A stretch of 64,000 nucleotides of DNA from Tissierella pigra (GCF_009695605.1 NZ_VUNQ01000003.1:1-64000); one strand, 5' to 3'; shown: positions 26,195-37,121, counted from the stretch's first letter. Program-made: numbers and translations. The notes: a model not told the origin generated them from the sequence alone.

Positions 26195-27482
26195 ATTTTA
26201 TTTTTTCTAATGATTCAAGGTTTGCCTTAATTGTATAATCTAAATCTTCATCATTAAATGCTGTAGATAAAAACATACATTCAAACTGAGCTGGTGGAAG
26301 CATTATCCCCCTATTTAGCATCTCTCTAAAGTATTTAGCATACATATTTGTGTCGCATCTTTGTACATCATCATAGTTTTTAAATGGTCCTTCTCCAAAG
26401 AATAATGTAAGCATATTTTTAAATCTAACTATAGTGGCTTTTACACCAGTCTTTTCTATATTTTCAGCTATTCCTTTTTCCAGCTTAATAGCCATTTTCT
26501 CCATTTTTTCATATATATCTTTATTATCCTGAAGATACTTAATATTTTTATATCCCATGTGCATTGCAAGAGGATTTCCTGAAAGTGTTCCTGCCTGATA
26601 CACTCCTCCTAATGGAGATACTATTTCCATTATTTCTCTTTTTCCACCATAGGCTCCCACTGGAAATCCTCCGCCTATTATTTTACCAAAACAAACTATA
26701 TCTGGATCTATGCCATATACTTCACTAGCTCCACCATAGGCTATTCTAAATCCTGTTATTACTTCATCAAATATAAGTAAAGAACTATATTCTTTTGTTA
26801 TTTTTCTTAATCCATTTAAGAATTCCTTTTCAGCAGCAACTAATCCCATATTACCTGCCACAGGCTCTACTATTATGGCAGCTATATCTTCTCCTTGTTC
26901 TTCAAAGGTTTTTCTTATATCTTCTAAATCATTATATCTACATACTATAGTATTTTTTACAATTTCTTCAGGTACCCCTAAACTTGTAGGTACTCCATAG
27001 GTTATAGTTCCTGAACCTGACTTTACAAGTAGAGAATCACTATGTCCGTGATAACAGCCTTCAAACTTTATTATTTTATTTTTTCCTGTAAAACCTCTGG
27101 CAACTCTTATGGCACTCATAGTAGCCTCTGTACCTGAATTAACCATTCTCACCATATCTATTGCTGGATATGATTCTACAATTAGTTTTGCCATATCTAC
27201 TTCAACTTTAGTAGGAAGTCCAAAACTTAATCCATCCTTGATTATATCCTCTATTCCCTCTATTAACTGTGGATTTGAGTGTCCCAAAATTGCTGGTCCC
27301 CAAGATCCAATATAATCTATATAAGTATTTCCATCTTCATCTTCTATTCTATTTCCATACCCCTTATTTATAAATACAGGTCCAGCATCTACTGACTTAA
27401 AAGCTCTAACAGGACTATTTACTCCACCCGGAATGTACTTTAATCCTTCTTCATATATATCCTTTGATTTTTCAAATTTCAA
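26193..27482 (-). CDS. hemL: Glutamate-1-semialdehyde 2,1-aminomutase
   Basis: A PLP enzyme that forms 5-aminolevulinate from glutamate-1-semialdehyde. The 429-residue protein opens KFEKSKDIYEEGLKYIPGGV. The catalytic lysine lies in CFGKIIGGGFPVGAYGG, after the PLP aspartate in LIFDEVITGFR. The TTG start is eight bases after AAAGGAG; an upstream TTG overlaps that site. Last gene of the six-gene operon, 20 bases after hemB. Confidence 0.95.
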   Translation of the reverse strand: MKFEKSKDIYEEGLKYIPGGVNSPVRAFKSVDAGPVFINKGYGNRIEDEDGNTYIDYIGSWGPAILGHSNPQLIEGIEDIIKDGLSFGLPTKVEVDMAKLIVESYPAIDMVRMVNSGTEATMSAIRVARGFTGKNKIIKFEGCYHGHSDSLLVKSGSGTITYGVPTSLGVPEEIVKNTIVCRYNDLEDIRKTFEEQGEDIAAIIVEPVAGNMGLVAAEKEFLNGLRKITKEYSSLLIFDEVITGFRIAYGGASEVYGIDPDIVCFGKIIGGGFPVGAYGGKREIMEIVSPLGGVYQAGTLSGNPLAMHMGYKNIKYLQDNKDIYEKMEKMAIKLEKGIAENIEKTGVKATIVRFKNMLTLFFGEGPFKNYDDVQRCDTNMYAKYFREMLNRGIMLPPAQFECMFLSTAFNDEDLDYTIKANLESLEKIK

Positions 27483-27502
27483 CTTGTATACTCCTTTCAA
27501 GA

Positions 27503-28462
27503 TTATTTTAGGTACTTTGCCACATCCTTAGCAAAATATGAAATAATAATATCTGCACCTGCTCTTTTAATTGAAGTTAAGGTTTCTATTAAAACTTCTT
27601 CTCCTACAATATTATTATCTACTGCATTTTTTAACATAGAATATTCTCCACTTACATTATAAGCTACAATAGGAATATTAAAATTATCTTTAACTCTTCT
27701 TATTATATCAAGATAGGAAAGAGCAGGTTTTACCATTACCATATCTGCACCTTCTTCTATATCGTACATTACTTCTCTTAGTGCTTCATCAGAATTAGCT
27801 GGATCCATTTGATATGACTTTCTATCTCCAAAGCTTGGAGCAGAGTCTGCAGCTTCTCTAAATGGTCCATAGTAGGATGAAGCATATTTGGCACTATAAG
27901 CCAATATTGGAATAGATGAATATCCATTTTCATCTAATGTCTTTCTTATATATTCTATTCTTCCATCCATCATATCTGAAGGTGCTACCATATCTGCTCC
28001 TGCCACTACATGACTTAAGGCTATTTGACCTAAGTATGGAAGTGTCTTATCATTATCTACACATCCACAGTCTTCTAATATACCACAATGCCCATGGGAT
28101 GTATATTCACACATACATATGTCTGTTACTATGTAGATTTCTGGATAATTTTTCTTTATTTCTCTTATGGCTTTCTGAACAATTCCATTATTACTATAAG
28201 CCTCTGAACCAACTTCATCCTTATTATTTGGTATTCCAAATAATAGTATAGATTTTATTCCTAGGTCTATAATTTCCTTTACTTCATCTAACACCATGTC
28301 TACTGAAAAATGATATACTCCCTTCATAGAAGAAATTTCTTTCTTCACATTTTCCCCTTCTACTATAAATAAAGGATATATAAAATCATCTATGGATAAT
28401 TTTGTTTCTCTTACCATACTTCTAATGGTTGGATTTTTTCTTAATCTTCTAGTTCTATTCAC
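27503..28462 (-). CDS. hemB: Delta-aminolevulinic acid dehydratase (porphobilinogen synthase)
   Basis: Condenses two aminolevulinate molecules to porphobilinogen. The 319-residue protein has the two Schiff-base lysines in [12 protein letters not shown] and [12 protein letters not shown]. It is the zinc type: the cysteine cluster [15 protein letters not shown] provides the ligands. The start is GTG after GGAGAAGTG. It is four bases after the cobA/hemD stop. Confidence 0.96.
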   Translation of the reverse strand: MNRTRRLRKNPTIRSMVRETKLSIDDFIYPLFIVEGENVKKEISSMKGVYHFSVDMVLDEVKEIIDLGIKSILLFGIPNNKDEVGSEAYSNNGIVQKAIREIKKNYPEIYIVTDICMCEYTSHGHCGILEDCGCVDNDKTLPYLGQIALSHVVAGADMVAPSDMMDGRIEYIRKTLDENGYSSIPILAYSAKYASSYYGPFREAADSAPSFGDRKSYQMDPANSDEALREVMYDIEEGADMVMVKPALSYLDIIRRVKDNFNIPIVAYNVSGEYSMLKNAVDNNIVGEEVLIETLTSIKRAGADIIISYFAKDVAKYLK

Positions 28463-28466
28463 TTTA

Positions 28467-29966
28467 TCACTTCTCCTTAATTAAGAGTTCTAATATACCA
28501 TCTATAGTATATTCTTTAGCTTGTTTATATACAGAATAACCTGCTTCTTCAATGGTTTTAGTGGTTATTGGCCCTATGGATATTATCTTACCCTTTTCCA
28601 AAGCAGGACCAACATCTTCTTTAAGTATTTCACTAAAGTTAGTAAAGGTAGATGATGATGTAAATAATAAATAGTAAGAGTCTAGGTCATTTAATATATC
28701 CATTATTTTCTCTTTATTTTCTTCATCTTTTACAGTATGGTATATTTTCAAATCATTTATTGTGGCTATTTGAGAAAGTTCATCTATTAATTCATTTCTA
28801 CCTATTTTGGCTCTAGGAATCAGCACATTATCTTCCTTAGATAAAACTTTACTTAATTCATCAATTAAACCTTCTGCTACAAATTCATTTGGAACTATCT
28901 CTGGATTTATTCCATATTTGCCCATGGCTGCAGCTGTTTTTGAACCTACGGCTGCTATTTTTATATTAGCTAAAGTTCTTATATCCATTCCTAACTGGAA
29001 AAACCTTTGAAAGAATATGTTAACTCCATTAACACTTGTAAATATTAAGTAAGAATAATTTGTTATGTTTATTATGGATTTATCTAATTCTTCATTTGGG
29101 CTTATTTTCTCTACTTTTATAGTTGGAAAAGAAATTACATTTCCACCTAGTTCTTCTATCTTATTTATGGTTTCACTGGCATGAGATTTTTCCCTAGTAA
29201 TTACTATGTTTTTTCCCAATAAAGGCTTGTTTTCAAAGAAATTCAACTTTTCTCTTAATCCTACTACATCGCCTACTACAATTAGACTTGGTGGCTTAAT
29301 GTTTTCTTCTATAGCTTTATCATATATATTAGATAATCTTCCTATAACAGTTTTTTGATTTGAAGTAGTCCCCCAGTTTATAATTGCAGTTGGTGTGTCT
29401 TTAGACTTTCCATTTTTCATTAAGTTTTCAGATATATTCTTTAAATTTGAAACCCCCATTAAAAATACTAGAGTTCCTTTTAAAGCCGACAAGGATTTCC
29501 AGTCAAGTTCCTCTTCTTCATCCTTTAAATGCCCTGTAATTACATGAAAAGATGTAGCTATGTCCCTATGGGTAATAGGTATACCTGCATAACAAAGTCC
29601 ACCTATGGCAGAAGTAACACCAGGTACTACCTCAAACTCTATTCCTCTATCATAAAGGTATATGCCTTCTTCTCCCCCTCTTCCAAATACATAGGGGTCG
29701 CCACCTTTAAGTCTTACCACTAGATTTCCATCTTTTGCCTCTTGATAGATTATTTCATTTATTTCATCTTGAGTCTTTATATGATTCTTTGAAGCTTTTC
29801 CCACATATATAAGTTTAGCGTCTCTTTTAATATGATCTAAAAGCTTTGGACTAGCTAATCTGTCATAAACTACTACATCTGCTTTTTCTAAGTAAGATAA
29901 CCCTTTTAGTGTGATTAAATCTGGATCTCCTGGCCCTGCTCCTATTAGGTAAACTTTACCCTTCAA
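28467..29966 (-). CDS. cobA/hemD: Bifunctional uroporphyrinogen-III C-methyltransferase / uroporphyrinogen-III synthase
   Basis: A natural fusion of 499 residues. The N-terminal half (1-240) is the SAM-dependent methyltransferase making precorrin-2, with [33 protein letters not shown] and [11 protein letters not shown]. Residues about 250-495 are HemD, starting [13 protein letters not shown], which cyclises hydroxymethylbilane. This fusion is common in clostridia. The TTG start is eight bases after AGAGGTG and lies inside the end of hemC (11-base overlap), so translation is coupled. Confidence 0.95.
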   Translation of the reverse strand: MKGKVYLIGAGPGDPDLITLKGLSYLEKADVVVYDRLASPKLLDHIKRDAKLIYVGKASKNHIKTQDEINEIIYQEAKDGNLVVRLKGGDPYVFGRGGEEGIYLYDRGIEFEVVPGVTSAIGGLCYAGIPITHRDIATSFHVITGHLKDEEEELDWKSLSALKGTLVFLMGVSNLKNISENLMKNGKSKDTPTAIINWGTTSNQKTVIGRLSNIYDKAIEENIKPPSLIVVGDVVGLREKLNFFENKPLLGKNIVITREKSHASETINKIEELGGNVISFPTIKVEKISPNEELDKSIINITNYSYLIFTSVNGVNIFFQRFFQLGMDIRTLANIKIAAVGSKTAAAMGKYGINPEIVPNEFVAEGLIDELSKVLSKEDNVLIPRAKIGRNELIDELSQIATINDLKIYHTVKDEENKEKIMDILNDLDSYYLLFTSSSTFTNFSEILKEDVGPALEKGKIISIGPITTKTIEEAGYSVYKQAKEYTIDGILELLIKEK

Positions 29967-30864
29967 TTATATTCACCTCTTTTAATATTTCCTTAGCTAA
30001 AGATTCCCCTAAAGCTTCTCCTTGGTCTATATCCCCTTCTATGTATCTTCTTACTAACTTTTCTCCATTTACTGTACCTAATAAACCTTCTAAACGAATT
30101 TTTCCCTCTTTAACTTCACAATATGCTCCTACTGGCACATTACAACTTCCTCCTACTGCTTTAAGAAAAACTCTTTCAACTTTACTTTGTATTCCCGTTT
30201 CTTCATGGGCTATACTTTTTAGAATTTCTTCTAATTCATGATTATCTTCCCTAATTTCAATGGCTAGAATTCCTTGAGTAGGAGATGGTAAAACTATATC
30301 TTTATCTAAGTAAACCATATTTTCACCTAGTTCTAGACCTAGTCTATGAATTCCTGCTGCTGCTAATATTACTCCATCTAAGTTTTCTGTATATATTTTA
30401 CTTATTCTAGTTTCTATATTTCCCCTTATTCCTACTACTTCTAAATCTTCTCTATGTTTTAAGATTTGGTATTTTCTTCTTTTACTTCCTGTTCCTATTT
30501 TTCCATTCTGTGGTATATCATCTATGCTTTTAAGTCCTTGTCTCAGAACTAATACATCTCTATAATCCTCTCTTATTGGAGAAAAGGATAACTTTAGTCC
30601 CTTTGGAAGTTCTCCTGGCATATCTTTCATACTATGAATTGCCATATGAATTGTATTATCTAATAATTCTTTTTCTATTTCCTTTATAAATATTTCCTTT
30701 CCACCTAATTTATCTATGGGTATATCCTTCAGTATATCACCCTTTGTTTTTATTACTTTAACTTCAAATTCTATTTCTGGATGAACTTTTTTTATACTAT
30801 CTATAACCATATTTGTCTGTGTTAGGGCAAGGTTACTTCCTCTACTTCCTACTATTATTTTCAT
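29956..30864 (-). CDS. hemC: Hydroxymethylbilane synthase (porphobilinogen deaminase)
   Basis: Polymerises four porphobilinogen molecules. The 302-residue protein begins IIVGSRGSNLALTQT. It has the substrate-binding HSMKDMPGELP, the arginine-rich GTGSKRRKYQIL and the dipyrromethane cofactor cysteine in VGGSCNVPVGAY. The ATG follows AAGGAG. It lies between the sirC-type gene (22 bases upstream) and cobA/hemD. Confidence 0.96.
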   Translation of the reverse strand: MKIIVGSRGSNLALTQTNMVIDSIKKVHPEIEFEVKVIKTKGDILKDIPIDKLGGKEIFIKEIEKELLDNTIHMAIHSMKDMPGELPKGLKLSFSPIREDYRDVLVLRQGLKSIDDIPQNGKIGTGSKRRKYQILKHREDLEVVGIRGNIETRISKIYTENLDGVILAAAGIHRLGLELGENMVYLDKDIVLPSPTQGILAIEIREDNHELEEILKSIAHEETGIQSKVERVFLKAVGGSCNVPVGAYCEVKEGKIRLEGLLGTVNGEKLVRRYIEGDIDQGEALGESLAKEILKEVNIIEG

Positions 30865-30886
30865 ATTATCAGTGCTCCTTATGGTT

Positions 30887-31483
30887 CTATTTTTCTAATT
30901 CCTTTAAAAACTCTTTTAAATCAACAATATCTAATTCTAAAGCCTTGTCCATAATTTCTTTTGTTTTATGTGAATAATTATCTAAAGTTATCCTACGTAT
31001 TTCTTCTAAGATAATCATATACTCCTTGTCAAATTTCTTATATTTTTTTTCCATATCTATTCTGATTTTTTTACTCAAGTAAGGAAAGCTGCCTAAGGTG
31101 GAAATAGAAATCGTTAAATTATCATTATTTATAATAGATGGTGTAATAAAGTCGGAATCATCTTTGCTATCTACTATATTAACTAATATATTTAAACTAT
31201 TACAATCCCTTGCTATTTCCTCATTTATATTTCTAGAAGATGTGGCACCTATTACTAAATGGCTATCTTTAATATATTTTTTATTATAAATATCATATAT
31301 AAATTCAATGTTTTCTTTATATTCTTTCTGTAGATCTTTAAATTCATCAATAATCTTAGGACTTACCACTCTTACAGTTCCACCAAATTCTAAAAGTTTT
31401 TTTACTTTCCTATGGGCTACTTGTCCACCACCTACTACAACAATTAACTTATTTTCAATTTTTAACATTATTGGATAAAACAT
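30887..31483 (-). CDS. Precorrin-2 dehydrogenase / sirohydrochlorin ferrochelatase (SirC/Met8 type)
   Basis: A 198-residue protein equal to the N-terminal part of CysG. The Rossmann motif is VVVGGGQVAHRKVKKLLEFGG (positions 12-32), followed by HLVIGATSSRNINEEIA, and a C-terminal helical domain containing TLGSFPYLSKKIR. It oxidises precorrin-2 to sirohydrochlorin with NAD+. Whether it also inserts iron cannot be read from the sequence. Its presence in the operon points to siroheme rather than heme; the ATG follows AGAGGTG, nine bases after hemA. Confidence 0.92.
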   Translation of the reverse strand: MFYPIMLKIENKLIVVVGGGQVAHRKVKKLLEFGGTVRVVSPKIIDEFKDLQKEYKENIEFIYDIYNKKYIKDSHLVIGATSSRNINEEIARDCNSLNILVNIVDSKDDSDFITPSIINNDNLTISISTLGSFPYLSKKIRIDMEKKYKKFDKEYMIILEEIRRITLDNYSHKTKEIMDKALELDIVDLKEFLKELEK

Positions 31484-31492
31484 AGATCACCT

Positions 31493-32725
31493 CTATATTT
31501 CAAAGATTTTTTTCATTACTTCTATATATTCTTCTGAATCTTCATTGTTTATTTGTTTTAAAGCTTTTATAGGTTCTCTTATGATCTTTTTTAAAGCAGA
31601 CATAACCATTTTATCTACTATTTTTTGATCTCTCTTATTTAAATCTACCTTCCGATTAATATAGTTCATAGTTTCTTCCTTTATGGAGTTACATCTATTA
31701 TTTAAAGATTCTATAATGGGGTCTACATTTATGGTATTTATCCACTCCATATACTTATCCACATCAGAATTAATAATTTCTATAGCCTGTTCTGAAAGTC
31801 TTTTTCTTCTTAATAAGTTCATTTCTGATACTCTTTGTAAATCATCATTGTGATATAATATTATATTTTCATCTTCTCCAACTGCGGAGTCTACATCTCT
31901 GGGAAGGGCTAAATCTAATATATATATTTTTTTATTTCTCTTTTTCATATGTTCTTTCATTATAATAGTATGAGGTGCAGAAGTTGCTGTAATTAAAATA
32001 TCTACATCTTCTATTACTTCATATCTCTCTTCATATTTTATTGCTATTAAATTATTAAATTCCTTAAATATTTCCTTCATCTTTTCATAGGTTCTATTAG
32101 TTAAATAAATCTCTTTCAAATCTTCCTCATATAAGTATCTAATTGCCAATGTACTCATTTTTCCTGTACCTATTACAAGAGCTTTTTTATCTTTTAAAGA
32201 ACCTATTTCTTTTTTCAAAAGATTTATACCTATATAGCTAGTTGATAAGGGTATTTCAGATATCTTTAAAAGATTCCTTATTTTCTTCCCTTCACATATT
32301 GCATCCATAAATAATCTGTTTAAGACCTTTTTACTAAATCCCAGTTCCATGGAAAAATTCATAGCATCTCTTATTTGCCCTAATATCTGATCTTCACCTA
32401 GTATCATAGAATCTAGTCCTGCTGATACCATATATAAATGAATAACTGCTTCCTTTCCATTTTTGACAAATATATAGTCTTCAGCCTTAGGAGAATTGAA
32501 AAATTCCTTATAAAACTCTATTACTTCTTTAACGGAGTTTTCTATATCTTCACTGGCTATATATATTTCACTTCTATTACAAGTAGAAATAATTATTAAT
32601 TCTTTACTAGATTTATCTAGTATTAAATCTGCTCCTTCGATTTTCATAGACTCAGTAAAAGAAAATACTTCCCTAACTTGTATTGGAGAATTATTATGAT
32701 TTATTCCTATTACTGCAACTTCCAT
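31493..32725 (-). CDS. hemA: Glutamyl-tRNA reductase
   Basis: Reduces Glu-tRNA to glutamate-1-semialdehyde, the first committed step of C5-pathway tetrapyrrole synthesis. The 410-residue protein starts MEVAVIGINHNNSPI. The catalytic cysteine is in ISTCNRSEIYI and the NADPH site is ALVIGTGKMSTLA. The ATG is six bases after AGGAGG; an ATG two codons earlier touches that site. First gene of the operon, with a good promoter about 50 bases upstream. Confidence 0.95.
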   Translation of the reverse strand: MEVAVIGINHNNSPIQVREVFSFTESMKIEGADLILDKSSKELIIISTCNRSEIYIASEDIENSVKEVIEFYKEFFNSPKAEDYIFVKNGKEAVIHLYMVSAGLDSMILGEDQILGQIRDAMNFSMELGFSKKVLNRLFMDAICEGKKIRNLLKISEIPLSTSYIGINLLKKEIGSLKDKKALVIGTGKMSTLAIRYLYEEDLKEIYLTNRTYEKMKEIFKEFNNLIAIKYEERYEVIEDVDILITATSAPHTIIMKEHMKKRNKKIYILDLALPRDVDSAVGEDENIILYHNDDLQRVSEMNLLRRKRLSEQAIEIINSDVDKYMEWINTINVDPIIESLNNRCNSIKEETMNYINRKVDLNKRDQKIVDKMVMSALKKIIREPIKALKQINNEDSEEYIEVMKKIFEI

Positions 32726-32778
32726 CCTCATCCTCCTACCTTTGAATTTACCTTTATTCTTAATTTTATTCTAATTCT

Positions 32779-32807
32779 ATCATATTGTAAAATCTAATAT
32801 TTAACAA
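32779..32807 (-). promoter_or_regulatory. Promoter of the hemA-hemL siroheme operon
   Basis: TTGTTA (32802-32807) and TATGAT (32779-32784) on the minus strand with a 17-base spacer, in the gap between ligA and hemA. Confidence 0.65.
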
Positions 32808-32860
32808 GACTTTATGTAATGTATATTGTTATATCTATCATTGATATATATAATAATGCA

Positions 32861-32892
32861 CAAGACCTTCATGAGCTGATATGAAGGTCTTG
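32861..32892 (-). terminator. Hairpin downstream of ligA
   Basis: A perfect 12-bp stem (32861-32872 with 32881-32892) with an eight-base loop, but no T run follows on the minus strand. It may be a weak or factor-assisted terminator or an mRNA-end stabiliser. Confidence 0.55.
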
Positions 32893-32905
32893 AATTATAC
32901 ATTTT

Positions 32906-34897
32906 TTATTGGTTTTGAACTATAAACTCTCCATTACTAACTCTAACTATTTGAATTCCTAGTTCCACAGCTTTATCATACTTCGACCCTGGGTCTTCTC
33001 CTACAATTACATAGTCAGTTTTTTTACTAACAGAGCCTGTTACTTTACCACCCATTTTCTCTACCATATCCTTTATCTCATTTCTGCTAATTCCTTCTAT
33101 GGTTCCTGTAATCACTACAGTTTTATCTGTAAATATAGATTTTTCTTTTTCTACTTCTTCAAAATATGGATTTACTCCTTCAGACAATAGTTTATCAAGA
33201 CTTTCCAGTATCCTATCATCATGAAAAAATTCCAATATACTATTGGCAATGATTTCCCCAACTTCTCCTACTGTTATTAATTCTTCATGGCTTGCATTTT
33301 TAAGGTTATTTAAAGATTTAAAATGGTTTGCTAAATCGTTTGCTGTCTTTATTCCAACGTTATTTATTCCTAAAGCATATATAAAAGAACCTAAATCTAT
33401 ATGTTTTGATCTTTCTATTGCCTCTAATAAATTGTTTGTTTTCTTTTCCTTAAATCCTTCTAAATTAATCAAGTCTTCATATTTTACTTCATATATCTCT
33501 GGCAAATCCACTATATTTAATTCATCCAATAGCTTTTCTGCCGTTTTTTCACTAAATCCTTCTATATTCATAGCATCTCGACTTGCAAAGTGAACTAATC
33601 TAGATACTAATTGAGGCTTACAAGAAAGTGAGTTTGGACAGAATATATGAACTCCATTCTGTATTAACTCAGAGTTACAAGCTGGGCAATGAGTTGGTTT
33701 TTCTATTTCAAAGGTCTCTTCATCAGTTTCTAAAGTTCCAAGTATTTCTGGAATAACATCATTGGACCTTCTAATAAGAACCTTTGAATTTACCCTAACC
33801 CCCTTTCGCAAAATATCATCATAGTTATTTAATGTAGCTCTTCTAACTGTAACACCACCAATATCCACTGGTTCCAGTAAGGCTGTAGGTGTTACCTTAG
33901 ATGTTCTTCCCACATTCCATACTACTTTTAGAAGTTTTGTAGTTGTTTCTTCTGCCTCAAATTTATATGCCATTGCCCATCTAGGGAACTTATTGGTAAA
34001 ACCTAAGACTTCTCTAGTTCTTATATCATCTATTTTTATAACTAATCCATCTGTCAAAAGGTCTAAGTTGTGCCTTTCTTCTTTTATAATTTCTATTTCT
34101 TCAATTACTCCATCTATGGAATCAAATTCTTTAGCATATGGAAATACAGGGAACCTATTTTCTTTTAGAAATTCCAATATTTCCATATGCTTTTGAAAAG
34201 TCTTTCCTTCTATATATGCAATATTATAAAAATAAGCTGTAAGATTTCTTTCTGCTGTTACCTTTGAATCCAAGTTTCGTAAAGCTCCCGCTGCTGCATT
34301 TCTAGCATTCTTTAAAGGCTCAGTTGCCGTTCTATTATATTTCTCCAATGCAGATAATGGCATTAACCCTTCTCCATGTACTTCCATAGTTCCTTTGAAA
34401 TCTATCTTTATTGGAATAGATTTTATAGTTTTAAGTTGAGGTAAAATAGCCTCTCCAACCACTCCATTACCTCTAGTAGCACCTTGTACAAGAAATCCAT
34501 CTCTATAGGTAAGATTTATAGTCAGTCCATCAAATTTATATTCAATTATATATTTTGGCTCTGGCAATTTATCTACATTTTCTCTATTATAATCTTCTAT
34601 TAATTTTCTGACCCTATTATCCCAATTAATTAGTTCTCCTACACTTTGGCTTTTGTCTAAACTCCATAACCTACCTAAGTGAATATGTTTTTCAAATTTA
34701 TCTACTATATCTCCACCGACTCTTTGAGTTGGAGAATAGGAATGGACTATTCCTGTTATTTTCTCTAAATGGACTAATTCATCATATAATAAATCATATT
34801 CCTTATCACTTACTCTAGGTTCATCTAATGTATAATAGTGATAATTCAAATCATCTATTATTTCAATAAGTTCATCTATTCTTTTTTCTTCATTCAC
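32906..34897 (-). CDS. ligA: NAD-dependent DNA ligase
   Basis: Seals nicks in replication and repair. The 663-residue protein has the N-terminal Ia domain, the adenylation motif EYKFDGL with Lys121, an OB fold, a four-cysteine zinc finger (CPACNSEL, FCPNSLSC), helix-hairpin-helix repeats and a C-terminal BRCT domain (about 590-663, with TVVITGTIEGISR). The start is GTG after GAGGTG. It follows pcrA by four bases, as in many Firmicutes. Confidence 0.96.
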   Translation of the reverse strand: MNEEKRIDELIEIIDDLNYHYYTLDEPRVSDKEYDLLYDELVHLEKITGIVHSYSPTQRVGGDIVDKFEKHIHLGRLWSLDKSQSVGELINWDNRVRKLIEDYNRENVDKLPEPKYIIEYKFDGLTINLTYRDGFLVQGATRGNGVVGEAILPQLKTIKSIPIKIDFKGTMEVHGEGLMPLSALEKYNRTATEPLKNARNAAAGALRNLDSKVTAERNLTAYFYNIAYIEGKTFQKHMEILEFLKENRFPVFPYAKEFDSIDGVIEEIEIIKEERHNLDLLTDGLVIKIDDIRTREVLGFTNKFPRWAMAYKFEAEETTTKLLKVVWNVGRTSKVTPTALLEPVDIGGVTVRRATLNNYDDILRKGVRVNSKVLIRRSNDVIPEILGTLETDEETFEIEKPTHCPACNSELIQNGVHIFCPNSLSCKPQLVSRLVHFASRDAMNIEGFSEKTAEKLLDELNIVDLPEIYEVKYEDLINLEGFKEKKTNNLLEAIERSKHIDLGSFIYALGINNVGIKTANDLANHFKSLNNLKNASHEELITVGEVGEIIANSILEFFHDDRILESLDKLLSEGVNPYFEEVEKEKSIFTDKTVVITGTIEGISRNEIKDMVEKMGGKVTGSVSKKTDYVIVGEDPGSKYDKAVELGIQIVRVSNGEFIVQNQ

Positions 34898-34901
34898 AAA
34901 A

Positions 34902-37121
34902 TCACCTCATTATTTCTATAGGAGCAATGGAAAGTAGTAATCGTTTTAGTCCTTGACCATCAAAGGATATAACCAGCTCTTTGTCATTATCCCTATCTTT
35001 CACTTGAACTATAGTACCTATTCCAAATTTTTTATGCTTTACCTTATCACCTATATTTACATCTTGGCTTACATCTGTCCTTGGTTCAGCTTTAGCTTGT
35101 ATAGTAAATGGATTACCCATAAAAGTTTCTTTTTTAAATACTTCTTTTTTAGTTGTTGTCAAATCCTTTACAGATACAAGTTGTTCCCTTAGACTTTCTT
35201 TTTCTTTTCTCTCTATGGCATCTCCCATTTCAGCAATAAATCTTGAAGGTAAAGTATAATTGACATTACCATAAATTGTCCTTATTTTTGCATTGGTTAT
35301 ATATAAAAGTTTTTCTGCCCTAGTTACAGCAACATAACAGAGTCTTCTTTCTTCCTCTAATTCAGATTCACTTTCTAAGGATCTAGTTATGGGAAATAAC
35401 CCTTCTTCCATACCAACTAAAAATACAACTGGAAACTCTAACCCTTTAGCACTGTGTACCGTCATCATAGTGACTACATTTGTATTATCGGCAGTCTTAT
35501 CTACATCTGAAAGCAATGCTACATTTCCTAGAAACTCTTCTAGATTACTTTCTCCCATTCGCATTTCAAAATCAATTGCAACAGAAATAAACTCCTTTAT
35601 ATTGTCGATTCTCGTTTGAGCCTCTATGGTATTTTCCTTTTCTAATTCCTTTATATATCCTGTAGAATCAATAACCTCTTCTATAAATTCTTTTATTCCC
35701 ATTGTTTCCTTTTTAGCCATAAGCATACTCATCATATCCATGAAAGGTTTTAGGCTGTTTTTTGCCCTATTGTTTAGCTCGTCTATACTATCTAAAGATA
35801 ATAAAACTCCATAGATTGAATCATTATTTCTAAGGGCAATTTCTTCCAATTTATCTATAGTAGCATTACCTACTCCTCTCTTTGGCACATTGATTATTCT
35901 CTTTAGGGAAATATTATCTAATGGGTTTTCCAGTACTTTTAAATATGCTACTATATCTTTTATTTCTTTTCTATCGTAGAATTTAAGTCCTCCTACAATT
36001 TTATAAGGAATATTTTTTCTTATGAAGCAATCCTCAAAAGAACGAGACTGAGCATTGGTTCTATAGAGAATTGCAATATCAGATAGATTATGTTCATTCC
36101 TTATTAATTCATCTATTTTACCACCTACAAATAAAGCCTCATCTTCTGAGTCAGACATTTCCTCGTAGCATATAGGATCTCCTTCCTGATTATCTGTCCA
36201 TAGATTCTTATCTTTTCTCTCAGAATTATGGCGAATAACTCTGTTTGCTAAATTAAGTATTTTTTGTGTAGACCTATAGTTTTGTTCCAACATTATAGTA
36301 GTAGAGCCTTTAAAATCCTTTTCAAAGTTCAGGATATTACTAATATCAGCTCCCCTCCATCCATAAATTGATTGAGATTCATCACCTACTACACAAATAT
36401 TCTTATGCTTTTCTGAAAGTAGTTTAATCAGTTCATATTGAATCTTATTTGTATCTTGATACTCATCTACAAAAACATATTTGAATCTTCTTTGATAATA
36501 ATCTCTGACCTCTAGGTTATTTCTTAATAATTCCACTGTCTTTATTATTAAGTCATCAAAGTCTAGTGCATTATATTGTTTTAGTTTTTCTTGATATAGT
36601 GCATATAGCTCTCCAATATTTCTTAGGTAAAAATCTTTATAATTATGATTTATATATTCATTAGGGTCTGTTGCACTATCTTTTAATTTACTAATTTGTG
36701 CTAAAACTGATGACTCCTTATAATTGTCTTTATTAAGATTCTTTTCCTTTATACACTCTTTTATAAGTGTTATTTGGTCATCTCTATCATATATAGTAAA
36801 TGATCTATTGTATCCTATTTTGTCAATATCTCGCCTTAAAATCCTTACACATATGGAGTGAAAAGTTCCCATCCACATATTTTCTACAGAATTAGACAAA
36901 AGTCTAGCAACTCTTTCCTTCATTTCGGCAGCAGCTTTATTTGTAAAAGTAATTGCCAGTATATTTCCCGGGAAAATTCCCTTTTCTTCGATTAAATATG
37001 CTATTTTGTGAGTAACAACTTTCGTTTTTCCACTGCCAGCACCTGCTAAAATCAGCAGTGGTCCATCTGTATGTAATACAGCTTCTCTTTGTCTATCATT
37101 CAATCCATTTAGATAATCCAT
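34902..37121 (-). CDS. pcrA: UvrD/PcrA-family ATP-dependent DNA helicase
   Basis: A 3'-5' SF1A helicase for repair and plasmid replication, of about 739 residues. Motif I is GAGSGKT near residue 30, then TFTNKAAAEMK, the DEYQDTN Walker B and QNYRST; C-terminal motifs include TVHSAKGLEFPVV and AVTRAEK. A Tudor-like tail (about 690-735) contains DKVKHKKFGIGTI. An upstream GTG four codons earlier (37133) sits only one base after AAAGG, and the chosen ATG lies 13 bases from it, so the exact start is uncertain. Confidence 0.94.
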   Translation of the reverse strand: MDYLNGLNDRQREAVLHTDGPLLILAGAGSGKTKVVTHKIAYLIEEKGIFPGNILAITFTNKAAAEMKERVARLLSNSVENMWMGTFHSICVRILRRDIDKIGYNRSFTIYDRDDQITLIKECIKEKNLNKDNYKESSVLAQISKLKDSATDPNEYINHNYKDFYLRNIGELYALYQEKLKQYNALDFDDLIIKTVELLRNNLEVRDYYQRRFKYVFVDEYQDTNKIQYELIKLLSEKHKNICVVGDESQSIYGWRGADISNILNFEKDFKGSTTIMLEQNYRSTQKILNLANRVIRHNSERKDKNLWTDNQEGDPICYEEMSDSEDEALFVGGKIDELIRNEHNLSDIAILYRTNAQSRSFEDCFIRKNIPYKIVGGLKFYDRKEIKDIVAYLKVLENPLDNISLKRIINVPKRGVGNATIDKLEEIALRNNDSIYGVLLSLDSIDELNNRAKNSLKPFMDMMSMLMAKKETMGIKEFIEEVIDSTGYIKELEKENTIEAQTRIDNIKEFISVAIDFEMRMGESNLEEFLGNVALLSDVDKTADNTNVVTMMTVHSAKGLEFPVVFLVGMEEGLFPITRSLESESELEEERRLCYVAVTRAEKLLYITNAKIRTIYGNVNYTLPSRFIAEMGDAIERKEKESLREQLVSVKDLTTTKKEVFKKETFMGNPFTIQAKAEPRTDVSQDVNIGDKVKHKKFGIGTIVQVKDRDNDKELVISFDGQGLKRLLLSIAPIEIMR

